Shown piece by piece: positions 50,992 through 63,429 of a DNA stretch of 64,000 nucleotides. Position numbers and translations under genes: made by a program. A model generated the notes under the pieces. It saw nothing but the letters and a program-made list of their open reading frames with translations, did no database searches and was not told the origin of the DNA. Position 1 is the first letter of the stretch. Each line of letters opens with the position of its first letter. The DNA is from Diphasiastrum complanatum (Eukaryota > Streptophyta > Lycopodiopsida > Lycopodiales > Lycopodiaceae): positions 33,923,174-33,987,173 of the forward strand of contig CM055110.1 in NCBI GenBank assembly GCA_029204225.1. The letters run 5' to 3'.

Positions 50992-52575
50992 TTCACAATT
51001 AATCAAAGCAACACTGTTCTATTAGTACATACACCAAAAACAGACCCTATTGAAGACACTAATATTAGTTTGATTTATTCAAATTCTCATCGTGTTCTCT
51101 GAGGGAAAATTATTACTATTTTTTCTACAGTGGTATCAGAGCATATTGGGGCTGCTACAGTGGTATCAAAGCATATTGGAGTCGATACAGTGGTATCCTC
51201 GCACCCCTCTTAGCATCCTTCATACATCCATCAGCAAGCCGCATCTGGAATTTATTTAGAAGAATAGAAGATGTCGTCACCTCAACTTCTGATATGGTCC
51301 GATATAGGGACGAAAAGCTAAAGCATGTAGATTTATGGTCATCAAGAACATTGTGATTCGCGAAAGGCAAAACTAAATATTAGTCGTCTAAAACCAGATT
51401 ACCAAATTGAGCAAAATAGGTAGCCCAATCTTCCTATGAAGCCAAATATGTAGCAGCAGCCAAGATGGCAAACGAGCTGATATGGATCAAACAAATGTTG
51501 GAAGGATTTGATGATACTATTTATGGAACTTATGTTTTGTTAATGGATAACACTTCAACAATCTATCTTACGAAAGATCCTGTATTTCATTCGAAAACGA
51601 AGAATATTGCTATCAAGTATCATGTAATTCGGGACTTAGTTGAGAAGAAGATACTGAAGACAGTCTTCATACCTACAGAGGACATGACAGCTGCTATCCT
51701 TACAAAGCCACTTAGTAAAGCTTTGTTCGAGAAGCAACAAAGAATTTTGAGGTTAATCCAACTGCCCACTTTGAAGGGAGCTGTAGAACACCTGATCAAA
51801 CAGATCTCGATTCTCTAACAAAGTGCATAGTTTACTTGACAAAGGATGAGAAACGAACTCGAACTCGAAACATTTCTATTCATGATCAACCTCGAAAGAT
51901 TTGCAAAATTTATCTTGCTTGAAACTCAAAAGATTTGCGAAACAGTTTCTTCTTGAAGCTCAAAAGATTCACGAACAGTATCTTGTCACGAAATATTCTG
52001 TTTCTTGTTCAAACCTCACCTGTCGCGAAATTGTCGCCTGTCGCAAACAATCCGCGAAGTATTCTTGATTCTTCTTCAAGCTTAAAATTGTCAACTGTCG
52101 CGAACAATTCGCAAAACATGAAGCTTAGATGAAGAGATAAATTGAGCCTAAAGAGCGTTTATTTGAATATCAACCGTTGTAATGGTTAGATCTATTGTTA
52201 CAAAATTAAAAGGCCAAAGGTTCTGTCCTGTAACAATATAAATACATGTGCACTACTTGTTGTAAATAGACTCTCTCTAGACTCTCAACTCATTCAATTA
52301 GAGACACAACAACGAAATAAGACAACAAGAGATGTATACTAATGATTCAGATTCATAATTATAAAATTCATTTTTGATCAAAGTTTTCTCAATATATAAT
52401 TGTCTAAAATTGTATAAAGTTGTCTCGTAATTCCGCATGCTAATTCAATCAAGGCAAAACTGTTCTATTAGTACATAGACCAGAAACAGACCCGATTGAA
52501 GATACTGGTATTAGTTTGATTTATTCAAACTTTCATCGTGTTCTCTGAGGAAGAATTATTACTATTTTTCCTACA
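50992..52575 (+). mobile_element. Internally deleted copia with triplicated primer site
   Basis: The left LTR piece (50992-51127) and the LTR end at about 52440-52575 share GTTCTATTAGTACATA, TTTGATTTATTCAAA and CATCGTGTTCTCTGAGG, both ending CCTACA or TCTACA. Three primer sites follow (51131, 51161, 51191). A gag-like start (MSSPQLLIWSDIG) near 51270 runs within 200 bp into RNase H (51430-51818): SYEAKYVAAAKMANELIWIK, DNTSTIYLTKDPVFHSKTKN and VFIPTEDMTAAILTKPLS. Everything between is deleted. The 3' LTR start was not resolved. Confidence 0.78.
51131..51202 (+). repeat. Three tandem primer binding sites, 30-bp period
   Basis: TGGTATCAGAGC (51131), TGGTATCAAAGC (51161) and TGGTATCCTCGC (51191), each preceded by TACAG, spaced exactly 30 bp. 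The first is a perfect initiator tRNA-Met complement; the others are progressively diverged. Confidence 0.85.
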
Positions 52576-52724
52576 TAATGTGATTGCGAATCCATTAGGA
52601 AGTTCGAGATTAATGTATGCAGATGGTAGATTATATGACTCTCAAACAATTCTAATAAGTGTCTACTATGTATTGGAACAATCATTCTGATACTATATGC
52701 TCTATTTAACTCATGGTTCAGCAA

Positions 52725-52740
52725 CTAAGCTCTCATACCA
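52725..52740 (-). other. Primer-site-like sequence left of LTR
   Basis: The minus strand reads TGGTATGAGAGCTTAG directly next to the TG end of the LTR at 52741. Confidence 0.6.
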
Positions 52741-53910
52741 TGTTGGGATCATGGTAGCCGATAATCCTTGGTGCTAAGTCTATGTTTATCAAATTCAAGC
52801 TACGTTTGATAATTCAAAGATCGCTCTACTTAATCCTAGCTTTGAAGTCGCTAGAATGGAAACAGTCAATTCCATAGACATGCACGAATTAGATTGATTT
52901 AGATTTGATTACGGAAGTGAAATAGAACAGATCTTAGAGCATTGCAATTGGCATGGAGTATCAATCACATGAATAGTTTAATCTATGAATCAGTTTATCT
53001 ACATATCTGAAGAAAACGAAACATAATACATATATTTGATACAATACAACAGGACTTAGATTATTGGAACGAATAAATTTAGTCAAAAGTGTGTACAAGT
53101 CTGAATGCAAATAGAGTCACAATCTTTTTGAGATAATACTATGTAGTAACAGAGAGAAAGATCAAGCAGTTGCACTCCAAATAGATGTCTGATTGATTGA
53201 TGACTAGGTTACTTTGTTGTGAAAGTACTGTACTTTAGGACCATAAATGGATCTACAAAAGATCCACAAGAGTGATTGGATGCTTGCTTAACAATCTATC
53301 AAAAAACTAGACACAAAAAAGTTGACCTAGATTGGACAAACAACAAGCATTAACAATCAAAAGACTTGATCAACATTGAAATCCAAGCCCACACATGTGT
53401 ACTACAGGTAGTACAGCCTTCAACCTGAGAAACAAGTAGAAATTGATTTGGTTTCATTTGGATCACAAAAACTCAATGTACATGATGAACTAGCTTGAGA
53501 TTGCCAATGAGCTCCAAAAATTTTCTATCTTCTCACTATGGAGAGAGGGAATACATAGCAAATTCGACTTCCTTCTTGAAGTTAGGTGGATTTCCAGTAT
53601 CTAATAAGGAAGTTAACTCACTCTCCTTGACCTAAAATGAAACCCTAGTCTATTTCCTAGAGTCATGCTTGGTAGATAGCTAGTTGGTCAAATTTTCACC
53701 TTAAATCTAAGACTTAGGTCCTATAAACTAGGAATCACTACCAAAATGACATGATCAACCCTATGGACTTGACTTAACCTACATTAGGAGTGGATTTCCA
53801 TGTGGCACCTTGGCCTCACATGTGTGGAATCCACTTACGTACAAAATTTACATTATACTACATGGTTTTTGATCAAGCTAGATTTGCCAATTTTTGGCAA
53901 TTCTTCACAC
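52741..53910 (-). repeat. Single LTR flanked by both interior ends
   Basis: 1170 bp, TGTTGGGATC...ATTCTTCACA. A primer-like site abuts the left end and a polypurine tract (minus strand AAATTTGAGGAG) abuts the right end, an arrangement not expected of a simple 5', 3' or solo LTR. Confidence 0.55.
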
Positions 53911-53965
53911 TCCTCAAATTTAGCTTGATCTATTTACAACTCTCTTTCTAGATGAATGAATGCTT

Positions 53966-54634
53966 TTAGAAGTGTCTAAAAAGTCCAGCTACAAACAAAG
54001 AACTTTTGAGATTCCAATAGAGAATGATGTCCATGAAGGATCTTTCACCACCTCCTAAAGGATCCCTTACAAGATGTTCCATAAATGTGTCTATATACAT
54101 GTAGCACACTTCAAAACTAAACATCATGCCAAGCCATGGATTCCAAGGCATTTTGTGCACTTGAAGATAATCAATTAAAATATTAAGTGCATAAATAATG
54201 TTGCCAAAGACAACTTGCCTTGCTTGATCCATATGATTGAGCCTTGATGGCTCCATCTTGATACTCAAGATTCTTCTTGGAGTCCTCGGGTCTTGAGCTT
54301 GCTCCTCCACTTGACTTGACTCCAAACCATCAATGAATTGAATAAGGTGTTGCTCCAAAGGTGCTTCTTCAAGTTTACAAATCTTCCACTCTTGAAAGAT
54401 CACATTTCCACCATTGACAAATTCTTTGGTTGAAAACAAGTAGATTCTACAATCTCTACTTGAAGAGAAAAACACTACCATTATTCCTATCATTGAAATA
54501 GGATAATATTTGGTTCTTACATTGGAATGATCATGCACAAGGCATGTGGACACAAAGATCTCCAAAGCAAATGATGTTTCATCTTTTATGACTCTATTCA
54601 GACTATTACAAAAATAGTTATCGAATATATACAC
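53966..54634 (-). pseudogene. Copia integrase end and RT-linker remnant
   Basis: The minus strand has SSSRDCRIYLFSTKEFVNGG followed by NVIFQE, matching the end of copia integrase (usually G-SSSKGYRIYLP...VVF-E). It continues with a Glu/Gln-rich linker and PRTPRRILSIKMEPSRLNHM before losing similarity. RT and RNase H are not present. It belongs with the LTR at 52741-53910. Confidence 0.7.
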
Positions 54635-56392
54635 ATGGCTATCTAATTAAAAGAATGCTTGGTCTAAACTTTTACAAATATGATTACGTGTTGTTAGCAG
54701 TCGCTTTTGGATAGAATCTAATTATGTTAGAGATTTTGTCTGGGCGTGATAGTGTTGAGCTACCAAATAATCAAGAGTCTGATAATAGTGATTGCTCGAT
54801 AGTTTGATGATGGCCGAATAGCCGATGATGATTGTTGTATAGACCATGATACTCAGATCAATAGTTTGGCCATGTCGACACAAATACTATCATTGAATCT
54901 TTTGTATTTACGTAGATTGTCATATAACTAATGTATTTATGTAGAGTATGTGAAGTATTTATGTAGACTGTACAAGTATTTACACAACAAATGAATGGAT
55001 CTAGATTAGCAATGAGATAATTAGGGATGGAGAGGATATAAATCCAACACTGATGTACCTGGACAAGATCGTGATGATGAACTCGATGACACATTTTCAA
55101 AAAATGTGCATGCTTCACAAGCAAATGCATGATGATATTGAGCATGATGCATCATCATTGGATGGATCGACGTCACACGACACAACTTTTCGATTGTTCT
55201 CGTCGTCAGCATCCCCATCAACTTGTGAAGATCAACTTATTAATAACGAAGCTTTAGGAGATATATGGTTAGAACTAGAGATAGACTCATTTGGTTTGGC
55301 GGATTTGTCGCATGATGATGCGACAAATGATAACAAAGAGTTATCAAATGAATAAGTGAGACAGTACAATGTATTGCAACTTATTGTAATATTAATCAAA
55401 TTGCTCATGGTTGAAATTGTACTTTATTACTTGATTAGTCAACATCAAACAAAAAGACGTCAACGCATGTGAGTACACAAATTGTGATCATGATAATGTT
55501 GTGATATATAACTTTCTATTTTCATTTGTGTCTATGGCCCCTAAAGTTGATAGAAAATGAAATTGAATGTGTTGATAAACAACAATTTTCAAATATGCCA
55601 TCCATTTTCATTCTATGACACTTTGGGGCTTATATCGAGGGGCCTTTTTTTATCAGTGTCATTATTACCCTCGGTTAGCAGAGTATTTTGCAATGTCTCT
55701 GACCTCCTTATGACCCACCTTATAACCATCCCTATAATCTTTGTTATAAATCTTCTTATAACCCCCCTTAGATCTCTCAGTTAGCAGGGTTGTTTTGAAA
55801 TGTCCTTGGCCTCCTTATAGCCCTCCTAAGTCTCTTAAAACATGTTCAAACTTGCAAGTAGGTGGTTGGGATTCCTTTTTTCCTAAGTTTGAATGGTTAG
55901 GCTGGTTACGTTTTTTAAAATGGCTTTTCAGTGAGCTCATGTCAGATGAATGTTAGACTTAAGCATGTCTTGGGGAAAGCACTCAAGTCCCAACACAAGT
56001 TTGAGGCGTCTGGCACTTGTAGTTGAAGGAACAAAGTGGAACTGCCTATAGTTACCTAGTGTCACTTAACCATCGTTTCTTATAGACATCGTCACTACAT
56101 TGAGCAATTGTTCCACTAGTTTACCACGCTCTCACTCCCATACATCCCAAACTATCAAAATTTAAGGTAGTCAAAGATATCTATTTCAACAAATTTGTCC
56201 TCCAATAAGTGTTGAATTGGTTAAGACTTCCTTTCCACTAAATTGAGGTTGGGAGTTTGGATCCAATCCAAGACACATAGGAGGCCATGCAATAGGAATA
56301 TAAAAATTTATTCTCAATCTATGAAATTTGAATTTATTATAAAATTTTTGCATTTCTACTATGAATAAGATGGTGATAGAGATCAAGGATTG
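54635..56392. other. No gene recognised; one unassigned frame at 55053-55355
   Basis: A 100-codon plus-strand frame is acidic and Ser-rich (SASPSTCEDQLINNEA, LADLSHDDA), reminiscent of the low-complexity end of a transposase but without a diagnostic motif. The rest is AT-rich with no supported feature. Confidence 0.35.
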
Positions 56393-57385
56393 AAATTGGG
56401 TTTGTTAATATTCATGCTGTGCTGATTTTTTTGACTACAATTTTGATCAACTTTAAAGTTCATTCACTATTGCTCACTAAAGTTTTCTCAGAAATTCTGT
56501 CATTTTGCCACATATTCTACAGTGCACTCCACATATGGCACATGGGAGAAGAAAGGATCATGTAATCCAAAGCTGCACTATAAAAGGTGCATGATCATGA
56601 TGTCTTTGAAGAATCAGCCTCCTCTCAGCTGAAAGCTAAGAACAAGAAAATATTACATTAGCCCTCTCCTCCTCTTATAGTCATCTACTGTGAGTGTTAA
56701 GCAATGTCTACGATCATCGTTGTCCTCAACACGAACGCCATATCTTGCTTCCAGCTTTCGCTTGCGCTCCATAAAGGCAAGAGGAGCCCCTTGAGCACCG
56801 CCAAGCTGCTCGATCATATCTAATGAAATGGGCAAATAAATCATGCAGATTGTAAATTTTTGCGCCCTTTTCCACAAAGGTTTGCATGTTACACAATTTG
56901 GAAGTATCCTCTCCAGCTTGTGAATAAGCAACGCCCACTGCTTTTGTAGCTTTCTGTTTGTCAGCCTTTCCTTCATCCCCAATTTTCACTGCTTTGGAAG
57001 AGAAGATTTGTAGTAATTTTGAGACCTTGTCCAACGCCTTGAAAATGGGTCATATCCTGCTTCTCCGGCCTTCGCATGGGGACTGATAGGCTTCAGTTCT
57101 GAGGCATTCTTAAAATTCTCAATCCTGTTCCTCCTGTTCATCATTTCGATTCGTTCTGCCTTGGTGTTTTTTGATGAAAGCTGCAAAGAATATACTTCCA
57201 GCTCTTTCAGCTTCTCTTTCAGCTTGCCCAACTCTCCATACTCTCCCTTGCTCTCTGCTATTCCCAACTGCTTCAACAACCGGTGCAGCTATTTGCTTCT
57301 TTTCTTGAAGCATCTGTTTCACAGTAGCTACTGAGTATGCGCCTCTTGCTTCTGTAAAACTTCAGCTGTTGTGATCCCGTGTCCC
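56393..57385 (-). pseudogene. Truncated RTF1/VIP5 pseudogene
   Basis: Minus-strand copy of 531-1570 with its 3' flank. It ends in RKLEARYGVRVEDNDDRRHC and DDYKRRRGLM. Deletions of about 24 and 36 bp lie near 57345 and 57290, and frameshifts near 57280, 57010 and 56890 scatter the reading over all three frames. It is 5'-truncated at the codon matching GITTAEIL of the left gene, so the Plus3 domain is missing. It cannot make a functional protein. It is inverted relative to the left copy, 55 kb away. Confidence 0.9.
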
Positions 57386-58080
57386 ACAATAACGTATTGC
57401 GCAAATTCTGACGTCCGCGTGCGCGACGTACGCTCCAAAATTTCATAATCTGTCGCAATCCGACACGTCGAGGTCCGACGTCCCATTTATAAATCTGAAA
57501 ATCAGAGTTCCGTTAGGAAATATGGGCAACAACCAATTTTTCAAAGGCACGTCGAAGTCCGACATGTCGGATTCTGACTTGTAGACCGGATATGACCTGT
57601 CACATATTTAAAAAAAAAACAAGTACGTGGTTGGATCCGATGTGCGTTGGATTCCGACATCCACATCGGCAAGCCCAAAAGCCTGTCCACGACATCTAGC
57701 ACATTTGTCCGGGCCTGAATGGGCACAGACGTCGGATTTTGACGTGTTTGGAGGCCCGGATTTTGACGTCTATTTCAATCTTCCAATTCGCGTGATCCAG
57801 CGCCTTCTCTTTCACTTTGTCTTTTGTAGATTTGAGCATCTTTGGAGCGATTGAGGGTGATCAGTGCTTGAGGGCTTGAAGATCAGTACTTGAAGGTGCT
57901 TGAAGACCAGTACTTGAAGATCATTGTTTGAGGTTGGTGCTTGATTTTTGTTTGTTTTGCTTTTTATTTGTTTGTTTGAGGTTGATATTTATTTGTTTGT
58001 TTTAAGAGGAGATAGAGAGTGTGAAAGATAAAAAGAGAGTTAAAAATCAGTTTTGATCTGATTCATTAGTATAAGCTCTA
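57386..58080. other. No gene; cluster of GACGT motifs
   Basis: 57.39-57.78 kb is rich in CGACGT/GACGTC and TCGGATT-TGAC phrases on both strands (for example GACGTCGGATTTTGACGTG). No coding sequence is supported. Confidence 0.5.
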
Positions 58081-58507
58081 AATGTGATGATGTAATTATT
58101 GTACAGTTTATTTGGTTTACTGTATATGGTTGTGATCAGGACGTGACCTTTTAGGATATATTGATCGGGCACTGATCCCATAGCCGACTACTTGGGTTAG
58201 CCGAGTAGCCACACATAGGAAGAATTAGCCTGTACAGAGTTATTTACAGTACTTGCTATACTTGGGGGCATGTCCCAAGTTTGTCGGTCGAATTCGGCCA
58301 TATTGGGCCCAACCTTAGTTTGACAGGTGGTAGGCCAGTTTTAGGACACCTGCCTTTTTATGTAGTTTGTGAATACTCTATATGTACAGTGTTTCTTTGT
58401 AATCTATTAACTTTTGTTGTGCCATCTATGAGAGCTTGTGAGGAGTGGCTACGGTGATTGTGTGATGTGATCTGCATACTGCACGAGATTCTATCGGAAT
58501 TTCAACA
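58081..58507 (+). repeat. 5' LTR of non-autonomous element (right part)
   Basis: The end ATCGGAATTTCAACA directly precedes a perfect primer site. The last 70 bp recur at 61986-62064. The left boundary is not resolved and 58081 is only a lower guess. Confidence 0.6.
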
Positions 58508-58519
58508 TGGTATCAGAGC
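58508..58519 (+). other. Primer binding site (tRNA-iMet)
   Basis: TGGTATCAGAGC, perfect complement of the initiator tRNA-Met 3' end, directly after the LTR. Confidence 0.85.
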
Positions 58520-61500
58520 TTCAGGGTGATGCAAATATGCACGATCCGATGGAGCTATGGGATAGCATCTTTCACCAGGAGAAATAGCACTCGGAGTGTC
58601 TCAGGAGAGAGGACTCCATACAGGGGAAGTCCGATGGCAGGAGACAACAAAGCTCCTTCGATCGGAGCTTCGGGGAAGATCAGAACGATCGTCGTAGGTG
58701 GATTCCGGGGAGAATTCACGGAGAAACTTGTAGTTTCGGTGGTGTTGGGGAAATCATCGATGTTGGCTATGTTATTAACTGTGTGGACAGCCGTTTGGTG
58801 CAATGGGGCTTGCATGGCTATGCAAAGAGCAGTGATAGAGAGACATAGAAATTTGCAGGAGCAGATTGGGTGGAAATCTGAGAAAATTGTCGAATTTTCA
58901 GATTCTATGAGCTATTGAAGACTTTCTCAAAAAAGCGGATCGTTAGCGGACAATAGGACACCAATCGAATAGTTGTAAATTTGATCACTAAGCTAGAGGA
59001 AGGGCGACCTCAGTCAGATGATGAGCTACAAGAGAAACCACAAAGAAATGTGGAGAAATGGCCTAGAATGTTGTTGTTTCTTACAGCTAGGGTTTTCATA
59101 AAGAAAACTGAAGATCTCTCTCTATACATAAGGTCTTTTTGACCTGTAACAAGCTTAAGGTAGGCGCCCTATCCATGCAAATCTGGTTGCAAACAGCCGT
59201 GGGCGGCAGTGGAACATTGGAAGAGTTGGAATGATCTGAACTTGGCAACCATCGTTGGAAGAAGCCATAGCTAGGAAGCTTGAGGAGGAGAGAGAAGGAA
59301 TGTCGTGAGAAGGGTCGCGTGCGGCCAACACGACCAAGTGCTTAGTGCACGAAAGGTCCCAGTTGCCATAGAAAGTTGTTTTAGCATGCAGATGGATGCA
59401 TAGCCACAGGATCCGACCTTCAAAGAATCAACGGTCAAGATCGGATGCTCGGAGAGCTACAGGGACCGTAAGATGTGAAGTGGTCGTTGGATGCTAGTTG
59501 AAAGGGCCCATGAAGAGTTGAAGGCCAAAGGTGAAAATTCTTCATTAAAAATTTTCACATGAAAGGGCTTGAAGGGACCCAAAGGCCAGAAATTGGCATT
59601 CTTCATTAAAAATCTTCAAAATGAAGAAACAGTTTATTTTTGCAAGACAAAATGGTTTTGAGGCTAACTATAGCTAGAGGGCACCTTTTTTGGCCATCCT
59701 TGGGACAAAATGACCCCTGAAACTGGCTGCTCAGAGCCAGCGGACAGAGCAATATCATAGAGCAGGGAAAAATGCATTTTGGGGTGTTTTCATCACCATT
59801 CTATCGAGCGGAGTGCAGGTGACCTAGTGATGGGCTACATTCACCATTTGGGTACCGTAGGGCCAAATATGGGACAATTTTTGGCTAGCGAAACCTGTTA
59901 CAGGGCGGTACAATGAGACATTATCGCTTTGAAATCATTATTACTTACTCATGACAGGGTAACAAGGCATTTGGAGGCAGTAAATGCAGTATGGGGGTGA
60001 ATGGTAGCGGAATTGTGTGGAGAAAGCTAGTTTTGAAGACGGAAGTGTAGTTTGGCGGCGTGACCACTCATCATTGGCGACAATTTTGAGAGGGTAAGCA
60101 ATCACAGGTGAGAGGTAGGCATGGTATGCTGGTTACAGGTGAAAAATTCTTGTGATTAGGTTCAACTCTTGGGGTTCGAACCAACCAACGTCAAGTGGCA
60201 TTTTGGGGGAACGCTCTCACAAGCATGATCGGCAATGGTATTGTCGAGTCAGGTGATAGCTACATTGACACACACATCTATAGCTTGGAAATTTTTCTTT
60301 TGGAGGGAAATATGGGCTATCTTGGAGGTACACACATTTTGGTGGTCACAGGTGATGGAAGTGTGAGGTGGTGTCAGTTGGAAGCCATTGGGCAAAATAG
60401 CGGAGTTGCATTGAACGAGTTGTGTGTGGGACACGCAGAGGATGAAGAATGGGCCAATAATTACATTTTGGATGCTCTTGGCGAGTGGTAAGTGTGATGA
60501 TTTTGCAGTTTTGCAATTGGTAAGTCAATTTTGATCAAGTCATTGTAGCTGTGGAGCAGTGTATCAGGTTTCTCATCAAAGAGATACACTTCAACTGCCA
60601 GTTTGGATAAGTCAAGTCAATTTGCCATATCAGTATTGCATCAGAGATGCAGATTCTAGTGATGACAAGATATAGATTGTTTGGTTTGGGCCATGGAAGA
60701 TCTCACAGGTTCACTTGGAGGGATATTGGCATGCACAGTCATGTGAGGGACTTGATGGTGGCTTTGGAGTTCACATCTCAGCATATTCTCAAGGAGTGGC
60801 TTGAAACCATTCACAGGAGCAGCTTGGAGCCAGCTTGGGGGAATACAGGTGGGCCCTACAGGGTAGATGCTCAGATTTTTGTGATCAAGAATGGCATTGG
60901 AATACTTGGTAGAGATAGCACTGCAGGATGACATGGGATGATCATCAGGGGGCAGCTATTTCATACTGGACTTGAGTCATTGGCATGGATAGGACTTACA
61001 GGTGGGATTCATGATGGAATCAGAAAGCTGCAAACACAAATGGACAAAGCGTAAAGCTTTGGGAGCCAGCTCTAGGTTGGAGAGCTGATGGAGATCGCAC
61101 GGGGTGTGATCGAAGGGCAAACACTATGATGGGTGTTTTGCTAGCGATCTACTAGAGGGAAAACTGATGGCGAGGACTTCAAGGTGTGCTCATTTGGGAG
61201 TACAGGATGGCATTACAGCAGGGGGCCAGTCATTGGACATTGGCATCGATGGGGAGACATCTACCATCACGAGCGTGGATAAGCTACCTATAGCTTTCAT
61301 GCATTTGGCTGTATTTGCAGGAGTCTAGGCTTGGCACAGGTGTTGGAATTTCCATGGTGCAGATTCTCAGGTGGTGAAATCATCGGGAAGCCTAGAGGGA
61401 GTCACTCAGAGCCATATACCTCAGTACGATCAGGGAGGCAGTAGTCTCGGGATCTCGTGAGCGGCGACTCAAGGATAGCTTGCGTTGGCATGGTGTCGGA

Positions 61501-61985
61501 TGGCACATAGCCAGGGAGAGCGAGCAGATGCTAGGAGCCAGGTGGAGCAGGTGATGCTTTTGAGTTCGGCTTGTCTAGCATGATGGTGACCAGGATCGGA
61601 GACATCAGATGAGTATAGTATGTGGATGACAAGTCCATTGGGGTGGCACTCAGGGAGATGCTACAGTTGCTCAAGTATGATATGTCATTTGATGTATGGA
61701 CGATGTTTTTCAACTGGTGCATCATGTGTGATGACCTAGAGACGGGTTAGGCCTACTTGGAGGTAGGTGGCATGGAGTGTACTTGGAGGTGGTACATATC
61801 CTGAGGGCATGGAGTGCATTACGGGGTGATGTGGATCTAGCATGCCCATGGTTGTGAGCCGGCAGGGATGGAGATAGTTGCTCAGGGAGTGACAGCTGAT
61901 ACTTTGGCAAGTGATCAGGTGAGCTGCATTGTTATATGCATAGTGGTCTCCAGGTTGGCATCACATGTTGTTTCTTTCCATCACT
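58520..61985 (+). mobile_element. Interior of non-autonomous LTR element
   Basis: About 3.5 kb between the primer site and the second LTR tail. I find no gag, protease, RT, RNase H or integrase motif on either strand; frames are short (longest about 130 codons, 58526-58918). It resembles a large retrotransposon derivative that depends on proteins made elsewhere, or a wholly decayed element. The base composition is G-rich on the plus strand with many ACAGGTG, GGTGATGG and CATTGG phrases. Confidence 0.6.
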
Positions 61986-62064
61986 ATTTGGTGTGTGAGG
62001 AATGGCTATGGTGATTGTGTGATGTGATCTGCATACTGCACTAGATTCTATTGGAATTTCAACA
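61986..62064 (+). repeat. 3' LTR tail of non-autonomous element
   Basis: Matches 58437-58507 closely (GTGATTGTGTGATGTGATCT, TTGGAATTTCAACA). The upstream part of this LTR is missing or highly diverged. Confidence 0.72.
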
Positions 62065-62068
62065 AAGA

Positions 62069-62170
<102 letters not shown>

Positions 62171-62336
62171 AGATTTTGCATTGATTTAAAATGGTTTTGA
62201 ATGGTCTTGTAATAGATTATTAGTATTATTTAGGATAGTAGATTTAGAATTATTAGAGAAAGAGAGAGAAGAGGTGAAGTGTAGATGTATGGTTGAGGAT
62301 ATTGAGAGATTTTAGAGTCTTTTTTTTTAAAATAAA

Positions 62337-62342
<6 letters not shown>

Positions 62343-62412
<70 letters not shown>
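62343..62412. repeat. (AG)n microsatellite
   Basis: Second long AG run, separated by 175 bp of AT-rich sequence. Confidence 0.97.
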
Positions 62413-62414
<2 letters not shown>

Positions 62415-62619
62415 TGTTCTGCAATAGATTGCGATAGTGTTTATAATAGATTAATTTTTTATAGTGCTTATAATAGATTGTTAGAATTATTTAAGATAAT
62501 ATTTAACATTTTGCGTTGATGTAGAATTTAAGATTATAGATAAAGACATAATCTATGGTAGTAGTAGATTGTTAGACTTTTATTTATTTAGGACTAAGAA
62601 TGATAGATGAGAGAGAGAG

Positions 62620-62783
62620 AGAGTGTGTGTGTGTTTGTAAACATGTTAATCATTTTACATTAATTTAAGATTTAAGATTTGAGAGAGAGAGAGAGAGAGA
62701 GAATTCACCTTCTCTTTCCTCCAGAACTTGTCATTCTCTCTCTAGAATGCACATGACAAGTTCTGGAGGAAAGAGAAGGTGAA

Positions 62784-62816
<33 letters not shown>

Positions 62817-62870
62817 ATCTTAAATCTTAAATCAATGTAAAATGATTAACATGTTTAGAAAAACACACAC
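62620..62870. repeat. Palindrome 1
   Basis: A perfect 33-bp core (62702-62734 with 62753-62785, 18-nt loop) extends on both sides through AG/CT runs, ATTTAAGATTTAAGATT and TTAATCAT into TG/AC runs, giving arms of about 115 bp. Confidence 0.88.
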
Positions 62871-63427
62871 ACACACACACAATCTATTCATCTACTACCC
62901 TAAATCTTAATCAAATCACACACACACATGAATGTTTGTCATTGTGCCTATATCCTTGTAAAATATTCTAAATCTCATTTTTACCTTTTTTTTATTGTAA
63001 CAAATTTTTACAGCCCTTGTCCCAACCTGCAAGGAAGGAAGGCCGGAGGTCCACAAGGATTTCCACAAAGTAATGCAAGGTGAAAGCCGAAGAGAGAACT
63101 CATATTTTGTGGAGATAGAATGCACATTCTAGAGAGAGAATGGCAAGTTCTGGAGGAAAGAGAATGTGCATTCTATCTCCACAAAATATGAGTTCTCTCT
63201 TCGGCTTTCACCTTGCATTACTTTGTGGAAATCCTTGTGGACCTCCGGCCTTCCTTCCTTGCAGGTTGGGACAAGGGCTGTAAAAATTTGTTACAATAAA
63301 AAAAAGGTAAAAATGAGATTTAGAATATTTTACAAGGATATAGGCACAATGACAAACATTCATGTGTGTGTGTGATTTGATTAAGATTTAGGGTAGTAGA
63401 TGAATAGATTGTGTGTGTGTGTGTGTG
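62864..63427. repeat. Palindrome 2, near-perfect 267-bp arms
   Basis: Arms 62864-63130 and 63161-63427 are reverse complements around a 30-nt spacer centred at 63145.5. The 210-bp frames at 62916-63125 and 63166-63375 encode the same 69 residues, so the arms are essentially identical. No gene family is recognised. Confidence 0.92.
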
Positions 63428-63429
63428 TT

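Noticed and set aside
55053-55355. 100-codon acidic frame as a transposase C-terminus
   Set aside because: No diagnostic motif such as a hAT dimerisation block; left as unassigned.
62916-63375. Identical 69-codon frames on both strands
   Set aside because: Mirror images of one palindrome; not evidence of a gene.
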